A stretch of 64,000 bases of DNA from positions 1,178,001 through 1,242,000 of the forward strand of contig JARWMV010000232.1 of NCBI GenBank assembly GCA_030998015.1, written 5' to 3'. Position 1 is the first letter of the stretch, and each line of letters opens with the position of its first letter. Position numbers and translations under genes: made by a program. Below, piece after piece: positions 38,123 to 49,880 of this stretch. Below the pieces are notes generated by a model. It did not search any database. It saw only the letters and a list, made by a program, of their open reading frames with translations, and had not been told where the DNA came from. This DNA is from Ceratorhiza oryzae-sativae (Eukaryota > Basidiomycota > Agaricomycetes > Cantharellales > Ceratobasidiaceae).

Positions 38123-39632
38123 TTACTTTTGCCTTTGGTTCGCTTCGGCGGACTGCAGCTGAGTGGGATTTGACTTTGGGGATGGTGGTGAAAGCAGGGC
38201 ATTCGACGCAGCCTGTCCCGCGGAACCATGTCCCTGAGTTAAGCGCCGTACCTCATCACACTTGTCCTCGCTATATGCCGCGGTGCCGCAACCCTCGTGC
38301 TTCTCAACTTGCATATAGATCGGGCACTCGGTGCGCAAACCGATGCACAAATCTACTCATCATTAAGGGGAACTGTTTCCAGATATTATACATCAAGCCA
38401 ATATGGCCTCACATCGATTACAGCCTACCCTCAGTAGAAATTCATCAATATACTCCTGCCTACTTTTAGATCGAATGTAGAGAGAAAAAGCGGGAGGGAG
38501 GGTTGCTTTGTCGGACGCGTAATTGCATATTCTGGTATGCTGTGCGTCAGAAAGTGTCCTGTGCACAAACCGAAGGATGTAAAGTTGCAACTCGGGTGCC
38601 AGCTTCCGCCATGGGAAGACAGACCGTGCCTTAGTGCTCGCTTGAACCTTGCTTTCGCGATGAAACAGTAGTGCCCTCCCAATTGTGAGCAGGCTTCTGG
38701 CGTCCTGCTCTACTCGCCTGAGGTAGACCAAATTACGAGCTATTACCAGGGAAATCGCATGTAGGGTCGTGTCACGTATCGAGTCTTCGCCCCCATCGTC
38801 GCCTTCCAACTCCCCTGAGTTTGCATAAACTTCCATCTCACAAAGGGTAGAGTTTCCGGAGAGAAGGCTTGTCGCGAGTTCGTGTAGTCCATTGTAAGAC
38901 AGCGAATTCGCGTTCAAGTGGAGCGAGCGCAGCGCGTAACATGCAGGGGATGTCAGGAACATCCTCAGTGCAGGGATAGATGCTGGGGTCAACCCAAGCC
39001 TTGACAACTGGAGGTTGCGAAGATATGGCGCGTTTAATTCTCCCAGAAAACGGATGAGAAACGTGTCGGAGAGCATTTCGTTGTTGGTTAAAACCAATGT
39101 CCGAACTCTAGAATGATTCAAAGCGTCCGCAAAAACCTTGGCAACGGATCTTGTGCCATTGATTTGATTCTATTGACAAAAGGCTGAATCAAGTAACCAA
39201 TATACGCCATAATCAGAAGCACACTCACTCCCATTAGGAACAATCGTTGCAGGCTGGTGTTCCGTTTCACGTATCTTGAGATAATATAGAGTCCAGCGTC
39301 GCCGATTCCGCAATTGTTCAAGTTCATTTCTTCGACAGGCACGTTATTACCTGGCCCACAGAGGTACTGTATAATCGCTGCCATTGCGTCATCCCCGAGT
39401 GGGTTATGGCCCAAGTTAAGGTGGGTAGCACCAGGAGTGCATTGAATCCGTCGTAGGATAACGCTCACCCCTGAAATACGCATTTCGTTCACTTCATCCG
39501 CAGTCCTGAAAACGGAGTCTTACCCTCATCCCCACTCAAGCCATAATCATAAAGGTCAACGTGCGTTTTAGACGTCAAGTTGTGATCCGGACGTGGCAAT
39601 GGTCGCGCAAGGGCAGCTAAAAAAGCTCGCAT
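38123..39632 (-). CDS. Leucine-rich-repeat protein, ribonuclease-inhibitor-like
   Basis: Start ATG 39632 (MRAFLAALARPLPRPDHNLT). RNI-type leucine-rich repeats follow: ATHLNLGHNPLGDDAMAAII, VEEMNLNNCGIGDAGLYIIS, NTSLQRLFLMG, RVRTLVLTNNEMLSD, LRNLQLSRLGLTPASIPALR, LRSLHLNANSLSYNGLHELA. After them comes an F-box-like APELQLYILRFV segment and, beyond an intron, a Cys/Lys tail (LCIGLRTECPIYMQVEKHEG) to the stop at 38123. The frame shifts at the A4 (T4 on the coding strand) near 39509-39512: one extra base joins GDEGKTPF to TADEVNEMRISGVSV. The family suggests a protein-interaction role; partners are unknown. A 19-base A tract lies about 60 bp upstream of the start. Confidence 0.78.
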
Positions 39633-40012
39633 AGTGTGGTGGTGTATAGTTTCTAGCGACGTGCCGTCTTGTGTTGGGAGGCGAGGGAGAACAAAAAAAA
39701 AAAAAAAAAAAGCTACTTAGAGGTTCGAGACAGACTGGAGTGACTGTGGGAAACAATTAGAGTGAGGAGGTGGGCTAAGTTGACCACGAATGTGTAAGCA
39801 GCGTCAAACATGATAGCGTTACCGCTGGGAAACAACGTTGTTTCAAGTAAATTCTAGGATAAGCATACAGTTGGGGCAGGCATAGAAACACATCCGTTGT
39901 CGAAAAAGATATTCTAAAAAAAAGCAAGGAGGGAAGGTGCCTACACAAAGATTGGAAAAAAGACTCTTGTGGTATAGACCGTATATATGTGAACGTAAAC
40001 TAAGGATTCCAA
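39633..40012. other. Intergenic with poly-A tract
   Basis: A 380-bp gap between the LRR gene's start and the ATG11 stop. An unbroken run of 19 A (T on the LRR coding strand) lies at 39693-39711, a likely nucleosome-free promoter tract for the LRR gene. Confidence 0.5.
39693..39711. repeat. Homopolymer A19 tract
   Basis: Nineteen consecutive A on the plus strand, about 60 bp upstream of the LRR gene start on the minus strand. Poly(dA:dT) tracts of this kind exclude nucleosomes in fungal promoters. Confidence 0.85.
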
Positions 40013-43000
40013 TTACTCGATTTCTGAAGGAGCAGGTGATGTACGAGTTGCCGGTTGCGCACGCCTTCGCCCAATGGCCAATCCCCAAGTATTGGCAATA
40101 TTGGCAAGTGTACTCCCCGCGCTTACGCCTGGGGCCATAGAAGTGGTTCGTCTGCGGGACATTACTACGCTTCCCATCCCATCAAAGGCAGAGCCTGATG
40201 GAGAAGGTGTGGTATTGTCTTCGGGAGAGGCAGCCGAACCCGTGGCTGGTACTGCGGGTTCAGAGAGTGCAGTAGTTGCGGCTGCCTTATTAGAACCATT
40301 CAAGTGGGGCGGACGCACGCTACGTATGATCAGTTAGGGAGTATTAAGTCATGAGGACGATAGAACTACACTCACGAAGATAGTGAGGTTGCCCGCGATC
40401 TGGACTTCTCTGCGCCACGAGCACTTGACATGACCGATATCGGACGGGGAGAGGTAGGTGGGGGTGCTTGCGCAAGGACTCGAGAAAGAGACGACGGCCC
40501 TGCGGTGGGGCTAACGCTCATCTTGCTGAAATACCTGGCCCCAGCCGATGGAGATGGTGTTCGTGTCCCTGTTCTGTTGGGAGAAGATCCAACTCCAAGT
40601 ATGCTTTCTCTATCAGGCGCAGATGCAGGCAGTGCAGTTGCCAAAGCCGTAGTCTCACTCCACGTGGATATGCGCTCACGAGCCTCATAAGAAGCAATCG
40701 ATAATGGGCGCACGGTGTTCGGGATCGCGCGCCTCTTGGCTGTGTTGCTCGGCTGAGTCCAATCCTCTACGTCCAATAGGAAGAACTTGACACCATCCCC
40801 GAGCCTGAGATGACGTATTAAGTAAATAGTTTAGCTATTACAGTCATGAACACTAACCCAAAGGGATTGCCGTCCGGTTGCTGCAAGATAATGCCTCAGT
40901 ATCAAGCCAGAGCACTTTTTTGTTCGGCATACCTTACTGTCCGCAATTCTTTCAGTAATGGACAAATGCGAGCAACAATCCACTCGCGTGATTTGAGCAG
41001 TTCGCTGATGTCCTCGGTTGCGTTGAGGAAATAGTGAGGAAACGCGACTATGTGACAACTTGAGTTTGGGGTAGGAAAAATAGTGAAATGAAATACCATT
41101 GAAGGCAGCCCATGGCTTGGCGATTGAGTTACGTGTGGGGAGGAATAGCGCCAAGTCACCCTTTCCAAAATTTCTGAATGCGATCTTGCCCTTTGAGCGA
41201 TCGCTAAAGCACGAGCCTGTTAAACGTGGTTTCGTAGGTGGGTTAATGCGAGCAAACCTACCGGTACTCTTTGGACAACTTCAAGTACTTGCGTGAATTG
41301 GATCCGACCTTGATTACGGCATCCTCTAGCGCCTGATGATTCAGGACAGATAGCATGTCCAACAGCTCCCGAGGCTTGGATGGGTCAAATTCAGGCAGCA
41401 CCGGAGGAGGCTCCATTGTAAGTGTAGTAGGCGAGTGAGCTTCCCCAGTCTGGACCACATTGGCATCCGCGCCGTTTGGGGCAGCTGCCTTGGATGCTTT
41501 GAGAATATTGTTTGCTGTCAACAGCGTCTGGTTGTAAGTGTTGTACAAAGTTCTGACTGCAGACGCGAACTGAGCCAGGATATCTTTATGGTTGGCCAGC
41601 TTGGTGTTGAGTTCGGAATTCTCCGATTCCAACCTGGCGATTTCGAGTTGCCGTTTCGTGCCGGGCGTGCCTTGAGGTATGTTCTCAAGAGCCTGACGGA
41701 GCTCTGCGACTTGCTGTTCCAAGACAGCTGGCCCCACATAGGTCAGCTCACACTTCCATGAGCCCAGTTGACTCGTCTCACCTCGGTCACCATCGGTCTC
41801 TGCGATATGGTCTCTCAAGATCGCTCGGCAGTGCTAGATTGCTCCCTAAGCTGCAGATCCTTCTCACGCACGATGCTGCTGAGTTCATCCCGCTCGCGTC
41901 GAGTTTGCTGGAGCTCCTCTTCCACCTCCTGTTTTTCGCTTGGAGTTCTCCCAACGCGGCAGCGGAGATCTGGCTCTCGGACTCGAGCTCTCGAGCTTCC
42001 TAGTGACTCGCAAATAATCGGCTCGAGCCCCTGAGTCCGCGTCCTGCTTCAGCATCAAAAGCGAAGCCTCCGCGTCTTTGAGCTTCTGTTCTAGACCTTT
42101 TCGGGTAGCAATTTCCGTCTTGTGCTTCGTGCGAGTGACGTCTAGCTCAATCTCCAGGCGTTCAGCGCGAGCTTTGCTTGCACTTGTCGAGGCTGACTCC
42201 AACCGGAGTCGATCAGCCTCGCTCGTCAACGCAGCTATCTCACGTTGAAACTGGATCTCCTGTTCGGTTTTTGCCGCTCTGGCGTCGCGCAATTGTTCGA
42301 TCACCTCCTGGAGATTCGAAGCATCTGCGGCAGCTGATCTGGGGTCAGCACAATACCCCACTTTCGGAGTTCAGGACTCACAATGCTTCCTTGATTGATA
42401 TATGCGTGACACAGATAGCACTACGCGAACAAGTGTCAGATGTGACAATGGTATCTGCGAAATACACACCCGCTCGCTCTGCTAGCCTGTCGAAATCCGA
42501 CTCCAAATTGTCAAGTTTGGAGACAAGGCGCTCAAAGGCTATCCTAGCTTCTGTAGCCGGATGGGGCATGTCAGGAGGTAAATTTACGCCACTCGGAGTA
42601 TTCTCTATTTGGGATACGAGCTCCAAAAATACTGAAGCACGATATCAATACACGAGCATTACAACAAGACCTGAAGTATCTACCTGCGATGTCCTGACGT
42701 TCCAATGCGATAGGGATCTCTTCACCGCCGCTCGTAGAGATCTCCAAACCGGAGCGGGCTCGTCCATTACTCGCGATTCGAATGGCAGCTGGCCATGCAC
42801 CTCACTCCGATAGACTTGACGTCGCTTCCGTTCGTGCGCAGACAACTTCGCCAACAGCTCTGCAATGGCTTGAGCTTTGTCCATAAAAAATCTGCCTAAG
42901 TCGTATAGCCATGTGAGCACGTTATTAGAGGCAACCACAAGTCGACTCACTAAACTCGCGTCTGCGAACAACCTCTACAATCGTAGCTCCATACATATAT

Positions 43001-44389
43001 AACATATTTCTTAAGCGTTGGAGATGGGGAAACCCTCCTTTTTGCCGAAAGTCATTTTCCAAAGTTGTAAGTTCGTCAGGGATCTGTGACATGAGGTGCT
43101 GGGCGTCGGAAACTGCCTCTAAAAAGGAAAAGACGTGCTCCGTTGACTTATTCTGTTCATAAATCCTGTAAGTATAACTGGAAAGCCAGCAGTCGCTCGC
43201 TCAACCTTGGTTTGACACATATCTTGGTAGATTTGTATTAGCTTGATTTTCGCCTCTGACTCTACGTTAGCGAGGTGTCAGTAAAACAACTGTGAGGTAA
43301 TTCTTTCATAATACCTGAGCTTCCGCTTTTCAGACCCACCCAGCAGTCTTCCGCTTGTTTGACGAGCATTGCCGCTTGGTCGTAACTATTTGGTTTCAAA
43401 GGTCATTTTGCCATTCGGACTACTGGGTAGCCCACTTACAGCGGAACATCCAAGCTTGACTTTACGTCAGCGACGTTCTGAACTAATTGGCTAAACAGCC
43501 CCACTACCGAATTGTAACGATTTGACAATTCATCTTTTTCCAAGTAAGAACGCGAATGACGCTAAGATGGAAGGGTACGCTTACTATGTAACTTGGTGCA
43601 AGAATCCGCCACCATCTGCATCTTAGAGCTCGAAACATAGTCTCCTAGCGTCGTTCTCGGCCAGTGTTTTCCACGCCTCGGCGCACGGTTGCGGACAAGA
43701 ATTCTGGGTGCACCTTGACCTTGGAGATAATCTCCAGATCTAGCTTGTGCCCCTGGAGGAGCGCCTGTTGCCGGTCTAGCTCTCGCTGAGCCACATTGCG
43801 AAATGAATCAAACGTATCGGCAAGTGCCATAACGTGACCCTCGATGTTCAACATAACGACCGAAAGGGCTTCGTGCTGAATATTGATAGAAGCCCCCAGA
43901 ACACGAACATGCTCAACGTGAGTTTCGGTGTCACGGATCAAATGGCCTAGCTTGGAGAATTAGAACGCGTGTGACCACATGCTAGGGGGGTTACTAACCT
44001 GTTTGCGGCAACAGGGAGGTAAGCGAAAGCAGCAGCTCAGGGGGAGGATAGCCCCCGGCCCCGAGCAAGTCTCGGTTGAACACATAGAGCGTCTATCTCT
44101 GGACGTAAATAACGTGTTTGGTTCATCAACATGCAATGTTCACCAGGTCAGGTCTTCCTAAAAGTTCCTCCGCATTGTCTTCACGCAATTGTTCGCCACC
44201 TTGGATGTACACCAGTTGTGCTGCAGGAGGGACATCAATTAAGCTCTGTAATGCGAGACTGAGGTTGCCTTGTCTGGGTGGCGTGTCAGCTCATTGGGGC
44301 TCGAATCGGACAAACACGTACTGGTATATCTCGGCGAAATGAGAGTCTGGCTCGACCTCCTTGCCTTGTTCGGCAATGACAATTCGCAT
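40013..44389 (-). CDS. ATG11: Autophagy-related protein 11 (FIP200-like scaffold)
   Basis: A scaffold for selective autophagy that links cargo receptors to the Atg1 kinase. Start ATG 44389 (MRIVIAEQGKEVEPDSHFAE), continuing through a short intron to LALQSLIDVPPAAQLVYIQG and LYVFNRDLLGAGGYPPPELL, the N-terminal ubiquitin-like and docking region. A long central part in many exons is helical and coiled-coil (DREQIAQ-type heptads, for example ELRQALENIPQGTPGTKRQL, ARLESENSELNTKLANHKDI). The C-terminal ATG11 domain is clear: KGKIAFRNFGKGDLALFLPT-like, NSIAKPWAAFN, FPHYFLNATEDISELLKSRE. Then DVEDWTQPSNTAKRRA and a disordered Ser/Pro/Ala tail to the stop at 40013. At about 40964 one base is missing inside the ATG11 domain (WIVARI-CPLL against SITERIADSK). 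Confidence 0.9.
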
Positions 44390-45172
44390 GGTGGTCGTCG
44401 GCTGGATGGTGACACTAGCGTGGCACCTCTGTGTTGCTTCGAAGGTGGCGATGCCCTAGACATTTCCAATCCCGCTTGTGGCGCATGGACTAATAACGAT
44501 CGGCCGTTCGCTTCTTGCTTCGCTGTATGCTCTCTATTTCTGGTTTGCGATTTAGCTAGCTACAGCTTACAAGCATTCCTGAAATTACGGAAAGTTGGCA
44601 ATCCCACACGTCGGAACGTATGTATTCAAATGTGGAAGCGCACATCATCTCCGCCTGCTGCAACCCACCTGGCGGCCATGCTGTTATAGCCACACCATCC
44701 CCGAGCTGTGTTTCAATCTAATCTTGACGATCATCCCTCGACATACAACTGGCACGCTACACACGGCACATTCCCCCAACCCATCTCACGCTTCAACCGG
44801 CAGCTTGGTCTGACCATCGTATGCCGGCACTGAACCAGGGCAGCTAATCCGCTAATAGTAGATCTTGGATCGCAATTGTTCGGGAAACTTTCGGAGACAC
44901 CAAGATAACACTAAATGAAACAACAAATGTCAAATGCTGTTCGGGCGTTATTTCATTGCTCCCGTGGACATTCGCGTGTGCTAGGTCGCAGGAGGTATTG
45001 GTCGGGTCCATCTCCCCATACGACCCTATTGTTCAAATCATAATTCCTGGATCATACCATTCAGAGGTTGCCAGCACCCGGGCTCCTGTTCATCATGTAC
45101 TCGTCGGTATAAAAACGGTGCCGAACGCCACCTGAACACACACACAAGCTCCGCTGAACCTAGTTGTTTTTA
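44390..45172. promoter_or_regulatory. Divergent promoter region, ATG11 / F-box gene
   Basis: A 783-bp gap between the divergent starts. No gene is supported. Short CA-rich stretches precede the F-box ATG at 45173. Confidence 0.35.
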
Positions 45173-46356
45173 ATGCTGCCTGGTTGCCAAATATCTAGCT
45201 TACCAGACGACGTTTGGGCAGTCGTCCTTCGCTGGGTCGCCTCCACCAATAGCACCATTGATCTGAAGACTATATCCGTGCTCTCTCGATCCGTCGGTTA
45301 CGAAGCCGACCGCTACCTGTGGCAGAATTTAACTGTAGAGTCAGCGCATGCCCTTCTTATGCTAGCGAGGCTCATCATTGGCCGCAACCGTATATCTCAA
45401 CATCTGTCGTCACTTTCTGTTATTGCTGCGCCTCAAGAGCAGATCTTACTCACACAATCGGATGCATACATTATACAAGAGGCATTTACTCGATGTGAGA
45501 AGCTGGAAACTCTCAAACTCTGGCTTGGCGTTGAAAGTATGCCCTGTATCCGCACCCTGCATATCCCAACTCTGCATACCTTTTCGACTGATGTGGCCAT
45601 CGACGCAAACGTTATTGCATTCCTTAACCAACATCCAGGGATCCAGGAGCTCCACTTGGGTGGGGATCTGATTCGGGAACCAGAGTTTGGGGTACATACA
45701 TCCTGGTGGGTCCAGGCCTTACTTCAGCCACAAAAAAAAACATGATCATTCATGACATACAGCCCTCATTGTGCACTTTAGAAGCACCGCTACCCCTGGC
45801 TACCATCTTGGTACCATACAGGCCGGTCTCCCGACTGAAGATTTGGGCAGACTATAGCCAACCACCCGAGATGGCTGTCGCAGATGCCATAAGCCAAATC
45901 GAGTGTATGCGCCTTGCCTCTGCACCCATTGTTTCGTTTCGGTTCGAGGATGGGCTACCCTATGCACCCGGAACCCATCGATGTGGGACAAGCTGTTTGT
46001 TTCACCTAAAACTTTTGGGTCTCTTGTTCATTGATCGGGAAGAGGTGCGAATATCCGGCCTATTTCAACCATGTGATGCTCAGCTAATATATTTTTAGGA
46101 GAATCAGGCCCTCGAGCTCGCAAATCTCACTCCAAACCTCGAGGTCCTGCAAATCGATAACGCCATGGCCAACCGACGGGGCACGTCAGAACAACGCGAT
46201 TTCGCTTTTCGCCTCGGCTCGGCTTTCAAATCGCTAAAACTAATATCATTCGAAGACGATTTCCAGAGTGTCCATTGGGGCAGGGTAGGGGCCCTAAAAA
46301 ATAACAAGTGGGTGCGATGTGAAGGTGTCCCTTTGAACCTCTGGCAGGAGGTTTGA
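45173..46356 (+). CDS. F-box-like protein
   Basis: Start ATG 45173 (MLPGCQISSLPDDVWAVVLR). An F-box-like helix (SLPDDVWAVVLRWV) opens the protein, followed by irregular leucine-rich segments (HLSSLSVIAAPQEQILLTQS; CEKLETLKLWLGVESMPCIR; IPTLHTFSTDVAIDANVIAF; GIQELHLGGDLIREPEFGVH). The literal frame stops at 45743-45745 just after a run of nine A. If the run had one more base, the frame would continue MIIHDIQPSLCTLEAPLPLA, ... to a GTGCGA/TTTAG intron near 46046-46100 and the last exon ENQALELANLTPNLEVLQID ... to 46356. The continuation has the same composition, so I draw it as one gene. F-box proteins of this sort are numerous in Agaricomycetes and presumably recruit substrates to SCF ligases. 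Confidence 0.65.
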
Positions 46357-46828
46357 GTGTCGTGGTTATTTTAAGTGAAAATGAACGCGTAGACCGCAAA
46401 TGTTAATTTATTTTGCACACGGTACCTTGTTTTGTATCTGTCGCTCTCCCATGAAAATGTAGCGAATGAACCACCAGTGCTGTGCTGAAAGCCATGTATA
46501 TGCACGTGGCATGATGTGATGCTCCTGCACACGCAGCCGATCTGCTTCGCGCGTTTATATTTTCTAGTAGCCGTTATCCACCGGAATCGATAGGACATGT
46601 CCCCGCGATTTGCGTGTAGCATGTGGCTCGTAATTCCGGCTCCGCTGGAACAGACTTGGTCTGTTTGCGAGCCAGATCGAGCTTGGCAATGGGAGGGCGC
46701 TTGCCATCGCGTGGATTAGATAACACGGTTTTCATCACGTGTCAGCAAACAGCAGTGTCAGCCACCTTGCCTGTCAACCACATCGCCCATATTCCATACT
46801 TTAATAATATCTTGCTGCTTACTACAGG
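46357..46828. other. Intergenic, no gene supported
   Basis: A 472-bp gap between the F-box gene and the Yra1-like gene on the same strand. Nothing recognised. Confidence 0.35.
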
Positions 46829-47807
46829 ATGAGCACCCGTGGTCGCAAACCTTATAATGTGGGTCTCTTTTAATTTTGCCTCCATTATTGTACTGACAGG
46901 CTTCTCAGCGTCCGCCACCACCCGCCGAATCAGCAGATGGCCAGTGGGTGCACGACCTGGCACCCGGTGCAGATCAAGGTCGCAAAACCCGACCGAATGC
47001 GTCCAACGTTGAAACCGAGTCGGTCCGCCTGAGTGTGTCCAATCTCCACTATGAGGTGACGCAGAAGGATTTGGCGGTATGTTTTTCCCATCGCTCAGCC
47101 AAGGCGCCAGTTTGCTGAGCTCGTTTGTTCGCAGTCAATTTTTGGAACAATCGGAACGCTAGCGCGTGAACCGACTATTAGGGTATGCATCACCCTAGCA
47201 ATTCCGCCTACTTCACAATCAATCACATAACACACCTCGCCTGCGTGTTCCGTCCATCAACCTATACAGTACGATCGTAGCGGTCGTTCGACCGGTGTAG
47301 CAACAGTCCAGTTTGTCGATGCTCGGGACGCTAGGCTTGCCCAGAAGCAGTTGGACGGCGTCATGGCCAAGGGTAACGTTGTGTGCATAGCGGCGGAATT
47401 TGAGTTAATTTTGGTGAGAGTAGGTGAGGCGATGAACATCAAGCTTGATACGGCGCCTCCACGATCGCGCGCCACCGACGGCCGGACATCGACAAGCGCA
47501 CTTCTCAACAGAATGGACAAAAAACCTTTGGCTGACCGATTGGCTGATGCTGATGCTGCAAAGTAAGTTCCCGTTCCGATGAGCGGATTATCGGCTCATG
47601 GGATACAGGCCCGCTGGCGATCGACCCGGACCGGTAAGGAATGCTAAGCCTAAAGGTAAACCAGTAGGCAAGCCAGGGGCAGGTAAAACTGCTCGCACCA
47701 AGGCTGCTCCAAAGACTGCGGAGGAGCTGGACCAGGAACTTGAAGCCTTTATGGGCGAAAACGAGGGTACCCCAAAAGACAAGGAGCAGGATGTAGCCAT
47801 GGAATAA
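46829..47807 (+). CDS. Yra1/ALYREF-like mRNA export adaptor
   Basis: A short first exon (ATG 46829, MSTRGRKPYN, 30 nt) splices to RPPPPAESADGQWVHDLAPG. The single RRM reads ESVRLSVSNLHYEVTQKDLA, SIFGTIGTLAREPTIRYDRS, GRSTGVATVQFVDARLAQKQ and EAMNIKLDTAPP. A Lys/Arg/Gly/Pro-rich linker leads to TAEELDQELEAFM, a match to the C-terminal UAP56-binding motif of ALYREF/Yra1. The stop is at 47805-47807. Such proteins couple TREX-bound mRNA to the export receptor in the nucleus. The N-terminal copy of the UAP56-binding motif is not seen, so an upstream exon may be missing from this model. Confidence 0.83.
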
Positions 47808-47990
47808 TTGTCTTTTTTGTAATTGGTTCCTATTCTTTTTCATTCGTATTATCTTGTCAAAGCTTGTTCGTGGTTTCTACTCGTGTTGTGTCCAATATAG
47901 CCCATATACTACTGGTAGCTGTTTGATCGAATTTGCAGGAGGGGTATTCATTCATATCGAAAGCCCAAATGACAAAATATATCAAGCAGA

Positions 47991-48788
47991 CTATGATGAT
48001 TCTCCCACAAGCTTCTCGACGAAAGCTCCAACCCATTCACCAAATGCAACTTCGTCCATTCGTCCTTCCTCGTCGAACCAGGTCGTGTAAGGAGCTTCGG
48101 TAGACTGTTTTGATTTGCGAATGAGCGATTTGCCATTGTTTGCTGTATGTACGTATGAGGCGTTCAGAGTGTAACGTGGACCAACAGCGGACTGAGCCTT
48201 GTCAGAGGGTGTAGTTTTGGCGCCGATGGTTAACCGTTCGGTTTCAATCTGATGAGCCACTCGGGATGAGACATACGTGATATGAGGATTAGTGCGTCAC
48301 ACTTACCCTTTTGTTCACAGTCTTTCGCTTCCCAACGAAAACTGTTTCTCCTTCGATAAAATACGAGTACAGTGTTTGTATACCTGTAAGGAGCATATAC
48401 CTGGACGCGGGGCGTGATATGAGCGAACGGGAGTAAAACTTTGTGTCGTACTTACAGGATCACACCTATCCACACTACCGGTTTGGTTTCTTCAAACTCT
48501 CTCTTCCAGCTATACAAGCCCGTGACGGCTGCGACGGCACGCAGCATACCCCAACGCCAGGCGAATATCGGTGTGGGTATGCTGGATCTTGAATTGCTCG
48601 GGCCGGGAGAGATACTGGGTGGACTCATTTGTTAGGTAATACCCCATTGTGATGACAGACACACATACTCTTCGCAGCGCATCGTCGCATGCGAGTTTGA
48701 GCTCGGACAAGCTCGCGTTGTTGACTTTGACCTCGTCCAGCTTGCGAGGGGCAGTTTTGGAGTCTCCGTTGGCGGCCGTCGGGGTCAT
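47991..48788 (-). CDS. SPC2: Signal peptidase complex subunit 2
   Basis: A non-catalytic ER membrane subunit of the signal peptidase complex. Start ATG 48788 (MTPTAANGDSKTAPRKLDEV). Then NNASLSELKLACDDALRRY, LSRPEQFKIQHTHTDIRLAL, two membrane segments (AVAAVTGLYSWK; VVWIGVILYMLLTGIQTLYS), FIEGETVFVGKRKTVNKR, IETERLTIGAKTTPSDKAQS and WFDEEGRMDEVAFGEWVGAF to the stop at 47991. The Y/FxxxxFxxxHxHTDxRL block before the first helix and the second hairpin are family hallmarks. The frame slips at about 48539 between GYAA and AVAAVTG; the literal frame stops 40 bases later. It is divergent from SNU23, with 204 bp between start codons. Confidence 0.85.
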
Positions 48789-48992
48789 AATGGGGGAGAG
48801 AGGAGCCAAGTGTCGAGTTAAGCGAGGCCTGGGCTCCTGGATCGGAACGTGCAGAACGAGAGGATGGGTTGCGGTTGGGACTGGCTGCACTCTACACGTC
48901 TAGCCTCCTTGACATCACGACGTGTCCAATAGAACGCATGACGTAAGAAGGTCACGTGCCCAGGAGCTAGCCACCTGAGCTGCACCACCACC

Positions 48993-49818
48993 ATGTCGGA
49001 CAAGGTAGGAGCGTATGGGAATAAAGCCGTAAGTCTCAGCTGTTGGGTTTAATGCTGTAGAACAACTCAGACCACGAATCTACCAGTCAGAGGCCGGGTT
49101 TCGTCGCAAGTGGGACAAGGAGGAGTTTGCACAAAAAGCAAAGGACAAGGATGAGGCGGAAAAGAAGCGTATGCAGGAGAACGAGGAGCTCATGAAGAAG
49201 GGCAAGTAGTGATCCTCCTCGAATTACGAGCACGACTAAAAATGCCCCAATACAGGTAAACGGCCTCGGAAGGCAAAGGAGGAACTCCCAAAGCCGACCG
49301 AACTCATGAAGCAACGAGAACATGACCTCGAGCTTGACAAGAACTTGAACAAGACTATCATTGTGCAAAATGCAGGCGGAAGAGGGCCCGGTCAGCCGGG
49401 ATTCTACTGCGATCTATGCCAAAGAACTTGCAAGGATACGTCGGGATACCTGGACCATGTGAACAGTCGACAGCGTGGGTACTCGATCACGACTCGCCTG
49501 GTCCTCGTACTAACCTTGCAACGTAGATCTTCGAAGGTTAGGTCAAACTACCCAAATAGCTCGATCAACTCTGGACCAAGTACGAGCCCGTATAGCACTA
49601 CTGCGCGAAAAGACCAAAGAAGCGTCGAACGCTCGCACTTTTGACTTTGAAAAACGGTTGCAGGAAATCAGGGACGCCGAGGTTGCTGCACGCGAGCAGA
49701 AGAAACGACGAAAGCAAGAGAAAATCAAACCATCTGGAGTTGAAGAGACCAAAACCGAGGAGGATGGTCGATGGCGGCTATGATGGGCTTTGGAGGGTTC
49801 GGTTCATCCAAGAAGTAA
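48993..49818 (+). CDS. SNU23: Snu23/ZMAT2 zinc-finger splicing factor
   Basis: A U4/U6.U5 tri-snRNP component. First exon MSDKVGAYGNKA ends at GTAAGT. The second, from 49087, reads SEAGFRRKWDKEEFAQKAKD to ...EELMKKGK; the third KRPRKAKEELPKPTELMKQR with LELDKNLNKTIIVQNAGGRG. The matrin-type C2H2 finger is FYCDLCQRTCKDTSGYLDHV with its second His restored by the next intron. Then STLDQVRARI and FEKRLQEIRDAEVAAREQKK. The family ends in a short Gly/Phe motif, and MAAMMGFGGFGSSKK is present at 49771-49818 but one base out of frame: EEDG at about 49769 must gain one base. The literal frame would stop at 49783. Confidence 0.9.
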
Positions 49819-49880
49819 CGTGCATTTTTGTGTAGATTGTATTTATGATTCGCCGGCTTCTACAGGAGTAAAATATAATA

